Shown one piece after another: positions 60,264 through 64,000 of a stretch of 64,000 nucleotides of DNA. Each line of letters starts with the position of its first letter. The stretch's first letter is position 1. Below the pieces are notes generated by a model. The model saw nothing but the letters and a program-made list of their open reading frames with translations, ran no database searches and was not told the origin of the DNA. Origin of the DNA: Paractinoplanes toevensis (GTDB lineage: Bacteria; Actinomycetota; Actinomycetes; Mycobacteriales; Micromonosporaceae); NCBI RefSeq assembly GCF_018332695.1, contig NZ_BOQN01000102.1, positions 56,141 through 120,140 of the forward strand, given 5' to 3'. The translations under genes and the position numbers were made by a program.

Positions 60264-60287
60264 CGGCAGGGGAGTAACTTGGCGGGC

Positions 60288-61127
60288 ATGGAGACGCGGG
60301 AGTTGCGCTACTTCGTCGCCGTCGCGGAGGAGCTGCACTTCGGGCGGGCTGCACGCCGGCTCGGGATCGCGCAGCCGCCACTGTCGCGAGCGATCCAGCA
60401 GATCGAACGGCACATCGGGGCCTCCCTGCTCGACCGCACGAGCCGCAGCGTCAGCCTGACCGAGGCCGGCGCGGTGCTGCTGCGCGAGGCCCGGGCGGCG
60501 CTGGACGCGGTGGAGGCGGCCGAGCGCCGCACCCGCCGGGCCGCGACCGGCCGCCCCGGCCTGGTGCTGGTGGCCAAGGCCGGCGCGTCGGCCGAGCTGC
60601 TGGCCAAACTCCTGGACGCGTACGCGGCGGAGCCCGGCGCGGTAGCGGTCGACGTGCAGTTGTGCGGCATCGCCGAACAGGAACGCCAGCTGCGCGACGG
60701 CCGCGCCGACGTGGCCCTGCTGCACCGCCCGTTCGACTCGACGGCCGGCCTGGACACCGAGGAACTGTCCACCGAGGGCCAGGTGGCGGTCCTGCCCGCC
60801 GGCCACCCGCTGACCATCCGCCCGTCGCTGACCATGGCCGAGATCACCGGCCTGCCCGACCTGCCGCTGCCCCGCTGGCCCTGCCCCGACGGCAGCTACC
60901 CGGCCGGCCCCGGCCCCGAGGTCCGCGACCACGCCCAGCTCCTCCAGCTGATCGCCCTGGGCCGGGCCACCGCGATCATCCCGGAGTCGGCGTGGTCCCA
61001 ACTGCGCGGCGACGTGGCCACCGTCCCGGTGCTCGACGCCCCCAGGGTGACCACGGTGATCGCCTGGCCCCCGCACAGCCGCTCCCGAGCTGTAGCCGGC
61101 CTGGTCCACGCGGCGAGCCGCCTCTAG
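60288..61127 (+). CDS. LysR family transcriptional regulator
   Basis: Regulator of 279 residues with N-terminal winged HTH (ELRYFVAVAEELHFGRAARRLGIAQPPLSRAIQQIE) and a periplasmic-binding-like effector domain from ~90. ATG 60288 fits the family start METREL. Divergent to the SDR gene with the inverted repeat between them, so likely its regulator; the inducer is unknown. Confidence 0.9.
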   Translation: METRELRYFVAVAEELHFGRAARRLGIAQPPLSRAIQQIERHIGASLLDRTSRSVSLTEAGAVLLREARAALDAVEAAERRTRRAATGRPGLVLVAKAGASAELLAKLLDAYAAEPGAVAVDVQLCGIAEQERQLRDGRADVALLHRPFDSTAGLDTEELSTEGQVAVLPAGHPLTIRPSLTMAEITGLPDLPLPRWPCPDGSYPAGPGPEVRDHAQLLQLIALGRATAIIPESAWSQLRGDVATVPVLDAPRVTTVIAWPPHSRSRAVAGLVHAASRL

Positions 61128-61289
61128 GGGCACTCCGAGCCCCGACAGTGTCGAGTTGCCGTTCGCTGCGAACGCTTACTCCCCAAGGTCTGGCGTCCGC
61201 GAAGTGCGTCTCCGCGTGCAGGCGGCGACCCGTTCTCGACAATGTTGAATTCGTGTCGGCAGCGAGCGGAAACTCCGCAAGATCGCGGG
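61128..61289. other. Intergenic region with palindrome
   Basis: Between the converging LysR and TetR genes. Contains CGTTCGC-T-GCGAACG (61160-61174), a perfect 15-bp palindrome that may be a terminator stem or a binding site. No gene seen. Confidence 0.4.
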
Positions 61290-61883
61290 TTACCCCTGCA
61301 GGAGGCGGACGAAGATCTCGGCCAGGGACGTTGCCGTGCCGGTGGGGGTGTCGCGGGGCAGGATGATGTGGCTCACGGTCAGCCGGATCACCGCGTCGAT
61401 CGCCAGGGCCACCGTGTCGGGAGGCGTGTCGGGCAGGAACGCCGCCGCCCACTCGCGCAGCACGTCGCCGGCCTCGGTCAGCACGATCTCGGAGCGGGTG
61501 GTCAGGTAGGGCAGGAGTTCGTCGGCGCCGCCGCGGGTGCTGGTCAGGACCGCGCGCACCAGCGGGTTGCCGGCCGCCTCCTGCAGGGTCAGCACGATCG
61601 CGGCGTAGCCGGCCGCGCGGATGTCGCCGCCCCGGGTGAACAGCTCGGTGCGGATCCGCTGGGCGAACTGCCGCACCTCGCTGACCGCCAGGGCCTCCGC
61701 GAGGCCGGCCCGGCCGTCGAACTCGTTGTAGACCGTCTGGCGGCTCACGCCGACGGCGGTGGCCACGTCGACCATGCGCACGCTCTCCCAGCCGTGCTCG
61801 ACCGTCAGGTCCCGTGCGGCCCGGATCAGCGCCTGCCGGAGGCGGGCGCGATTGGACTCGCGGTAGGACGACGTGGCTTCCAT
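61290..61883 (-). CDS. TetR family transcriptional regulator
   Basis: Repressor of 197 residues. HTH: VDVATAVGVSRQTVYNEFDGRAGL near residue 38-60; helical ligand domain afterwards. It starts 12 nt after the ABC permease stop, so it is the last gene of the transporter operon and probably represses it. ATG 61883 lies beside AGCC-N5-GGCT, which may be part of an operator. Confidence 0.9.
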   Translation of the reverse strand: MEATSSYRESNRARLRQALIRAARDLTVEHGWESVRMVDVATAVGVSRQTVYNEFDGRAGLAEALAVSEVRQFAQRIRTELFTRGGDIRAAGYAAIVLTLQEAAGNPLVRAVLTSTRGGADELLPYLTTRSEIVLTEAGDVLREWAAAFLPDTPPDTVALAIDAVIRLTVSHIILPRDTPTGTATSLAEIFVRLLQG

Positions 61884-61895
61884 GAGCCTGAAAGG

Positions 61896-62615
61896 CTACA
61901 CATCTCGTGCACAGATCACGGCCGCGCCGATCCCGAAAATGACGAAAGCCCAGGTGGCGGCCACCCCGAGGCCGGGCAGGGGTTGAATCGGGAGGGAGTT
62001 GAGGTCCACCGTGGACAGCACGGTCAGGCCGGCCGTGCTGGGCATGAACCGGTAGATGGCGCGCTGCCAGTCCTCGTCGTGGAAGAAGTCGATGATGACG
62101 GGGGCCAGGTAGAGCAGGCCGAGCATCACCCCGGTCGCGGCGACCGCACTGCGCAGCAGGGCGGCCACGCCCAGGCCGAGCAGGGCGATCGCCAGCAGGT
62201 AGAGCACCGCGCCGCCGGCCGCCCGCAGCAGCGGGCCGGAGGTCAGGGCCGGATAGTCGTCGATCAGTGCCCGGCCGGCCAGCACCGACGCGCCGACCGA
62301 CACCACCGCGGTGGCGAGCACGCCGCCCAGCAGCAGCGTGGCCTTGGCGCCGACGACGGTCAGGCGCCGGGGGAGCGCGGTGAAGGTGGCCACGGCCAGG
62401 CCGGTGCCGAACTCGCCGGCCAGCAGCTGCACCGCCCACGCCGCCACCACCGCCTGGCCGAGCTGCACGCCGAGCAGGCTCACCTGCACCGGATCGGCCC
62501 CGCCGAAGCCGGCCGCGGTAGCCGAGACACCCACGGTGAGCACCACGATCAGCGCCGGATAGTGGACGGGGACGGTGCGCAGCTTGGTCCACTCGGCCCG
62601 CAGGGCGGCCGTCAC
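61896..62615 (-). CDS. ABC-2 type transporter permease
   Basis: Membrane protein of 239 residues, six TM, starting LRAEWTKLRTVP, the typical N-terminus of ABC-2 permeases in actinobacteria. The GTG start overlaps the stop of the upstream permease gene (GTGA). The ATPase is expected further upstream, outside the window. Confidence 0.85.
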   Translation of the reverse strand: MTAALRAEWTKLRTVPVHYPALIVVLTVGVSATAAGFGGADPVQVSLLGVQLGQAVVAAWAVQLLAGEFGTGLAVATFTALPRRLTVVGAKATLLLGGVLATAVVSVGASVLAGRALIDDYPALTSGPLLRAAGGAVLYLLAIALLGLGVAALLRSAVAATGVMLGLLYLAPVIIDFFHDEDWQRAIYRFMPSTAGLTVLSTVDLNSLPIQPLPGLGVAATWAFVIFGIGAAVICARDV

Positions 62616-64000
62616 GCGTCGGCCCGCCGGGTGCGCAGGACGGCGAACGCCAGGATCGCGCCCGCCCAGGCGGCCAGGACCAGCAGGCCCGCCCAGGCCG
62701 GCAGCGGGAAGTAGCCATCGGTCGGCGTGTAGGGCTTGGCCACCTGTGGATAGGCGGGCAGCGCCTGCTGCACCGCGAACGCGGCGGCCGGTGTCACCCG
62801 CAGCAGCCACTGGGCGGCCGCGGTCGGCAGCACCGACGTCGTGGCGAGCAGATAGGGCACGACCACGGCGACGATCGCCAGGGCCACGGCGGGCACGCCG
62901 CGGCGGAGAAGAGCACCGATGGCGTACGCGAGGACGGCCGTCAGCGCCAGCAGCAGCGCGCAACCGACGATGATCCGCAGGAGCGTGCCGGTCGGCACGG
63001 GCAGCAGGAAGTTGCCGCGGGCCCGCATCAGGTGGCCGGACAGCGGCAGAGTGACCGCGGTCGCGGCGAGGCCGGCGACGAAGACCGCGGCGCCGATCAC
63101 CGCGGCCTTGGCGGTCAGCATCCGGCCACGGTGGGGCATGGCCGCCAGGGTGGTACGGATGAGTCCGCGCCGGTATTCGGCGGTGATGAACAGAACCGCG
63201 ACCACGATGACCGCCAGCAGCGCGGCGATGAGTCCGGCCAGGGTGAACGTGATGGTCGGCCCACCCTCCTGACCGGCCGGCGCGATGTCGCCGGTGCCGG
63301 TGACGGTCAACCGGCCGGCCTCGGCGGTGAAGCCCTCGGCCCGGTGGTACTGCTCCCAGTCGGTCTGCATCGCCGGGTCGTCGCCGACGTTGTCGTAGGT
63401 CCACGTGCCGGTCGCGGAGACCTGGTCGAAGACGGCGGTGGCCTGGGTGAAGCGGGCCTGCACGATGCTGCCGCCGTGCGCGCCGGCCTTCGCCGTGACG
63501 TTGCTGGGCGACGCGACGAACAGCCCCACCTGCACGGTTTCCGGCAACCCGGGGAGGCGTACGGATTGAATCTCGGTCCAATCGGTGGCGTTCGCCGACG
63601 CGTACCCCTTGATGGTGTCGCCGGAGCGGGAGAGGCGCAGCCAGCGTGCCGCCGCCGGGCCGGCCTTGTCCTCGGTGAAGTTGTGCTGCATCCGGGTACC
63701 GTGCGCGCCGGTGACCAGCACCGATGCGTAGGGTGCGCCGGGTTGCAGGCCGTCCTTGACGATGAGGCCGGCCTTGGCCCAGGGGACCAGGCCCGCGACG
63801 ATCTGGTCGTGGCCGGGCGGGGGATAGGTGATGATGCCGGTGAGGTCGGCGACGTGCGCGGTGATCGTGCCGTCGCCGGTCAGCGGCTGGTGGACGAAGG
63901 AGAAGCGATCGTCGACCGCCTGGCCGCCGGGGCCGATCGGCGGGTGCGGGCAGTCGGCGCCCTCCTGCTCACCGCACGAGGTGGTCACGCCGAAGGCGGC
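62612..64000 (-). CDS. ABC-2 type transporter permease with extracytoplasmic domain (5' partial)
   Basis: The frame is open to the right edge, so the N-terminus is missing. The visible ~460 residues begin with an extracytoplasmic beta-rich domain (RFSFVHQPLTGDGTITAHVA; VGLFVASPSN), resembling DUF1349/concanavalin-like folds, followed by six TM segments (from ~250) typical of ABC-2 permeases. This domain may bind a substrate outside the cell. First visible gene of the permease-permease-TetR operon. Confidence 0.78.
   Translation of the reverse strand, partial: AAFGVTTSCGEQEGADCPHPPIGPGGQAVDDRFSFVHQPLTGDGTITAHVADLTGIITYPPPGHDQIVAGLVPWAKAGLIVKDGLQPGAPYASVLVTGAHGTRMQHNFTEDKAGPAAARWLRLSRSGDTIKGYASANATDWTEIQSVRLPGLPETVQVGLFVASPSNVTAKAGAHGGSIVQARFTQATAVFDQVSATGTWTYDNVGDDPAMQTDWEQYHRAEGFTAEAGRLTVTGTGDIAPAGQEGGPTITFTLAGLIAALLAVIVVAVLFITAEYRRGLIRTTLAAMPHRGRMLTAKAAVIGAAVFVAGLAATAVTLPLSGHLMRARGNFLLPVPTGTLLRIIVGCALLLALTAVLAYAIGALLRRGVPAVALAIVAVVVPYLLATTSVLPTAAAQWLLRVTPAAAFAVQQALPAYPQVAKPYTPTDGYFPLPAWAGLLVLAAWAGAILAFAVLRTRRADA

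Overview
The window is high-GC actinobacterial chromosome. GTG and TTG starts, ATGA/GTGA gene overlaps, lipoproteins, LAL-type LuxR regulators and the family content suggest Micromonosporaceae, possibly Actinoplanes-like; the taxon is an inference. No rRNA, tRNA, CRISPR array, transposase or integrase was seen.

0-4.7 kb: a carbohydrate operon (GH63/MGH1-like hydrolase cut by the window edge, GH13 hydrolase, MFS exporter). 4.7-26.4 kb: a stress-type island of small membrane or unknown-function proteins (three DUF6325, SHOCT, HdeD-like, two DUF7144-like, DUF6069-like, Rv1733c-like), an M48 protease, a lipid-type phosphohydrolase, a class II glutamine amidotransferase, an RDD protein, a P2-type ATPase with altered membrane motifs, YihY/BrkB, an APC permease and two MalT-like LuxR regulators. 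Much of it is tied together by a dyad TCAYCC-N5-GGRTGA, present upstream of nine start codons, with a -10-like hexamer at a fixed distance. This looks like one regulon under a class II activator. A 24-residue arginine-repeat peptide and a 103-bp diverged inverted repeat lie in the same island.

26.5-34.9 kb: GSII glutamine synthetase, N-formylglutamate amidohydrolase-like protein, MOSC protein, PAP2 protein, secreted zinc peptidase, and a PadR/ABC exporter operon. 34.9-43.1 kb: a rhamnoside utilisation locus (CUT1 ABC transporter without its ATPase, GH78 alpha-L-rhamnosidase, AraC regulator, MHS transporter).

43.1-59.5 kb: an accessory, conflict-type region. Three neighbouring genes are decayed (DinB/DUF664, alpha/beta-hydrolase-like, S8 subtilase). 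Facing the broken subtilase is an EACC1-caspase pair whose caspase carries MgtE-N-like repeats and an FHA-like tail. After a housekeeping stretch (cyclase-like, Ddn-like, MerR-OYE, TspO) comes a DUF4011-SF1 helicase-Vsr-like nuclease of 1563 residues, followed on the same strand by a WD40 protein and a membrane-anchored NB-ARC/TPR STAND ATPase. This is a candidate multi-gene defence module.

59.5-64 kb: SDR/LysR divergent pair, then a TetR/ABC-2 type transporter operon cut by the window edge.
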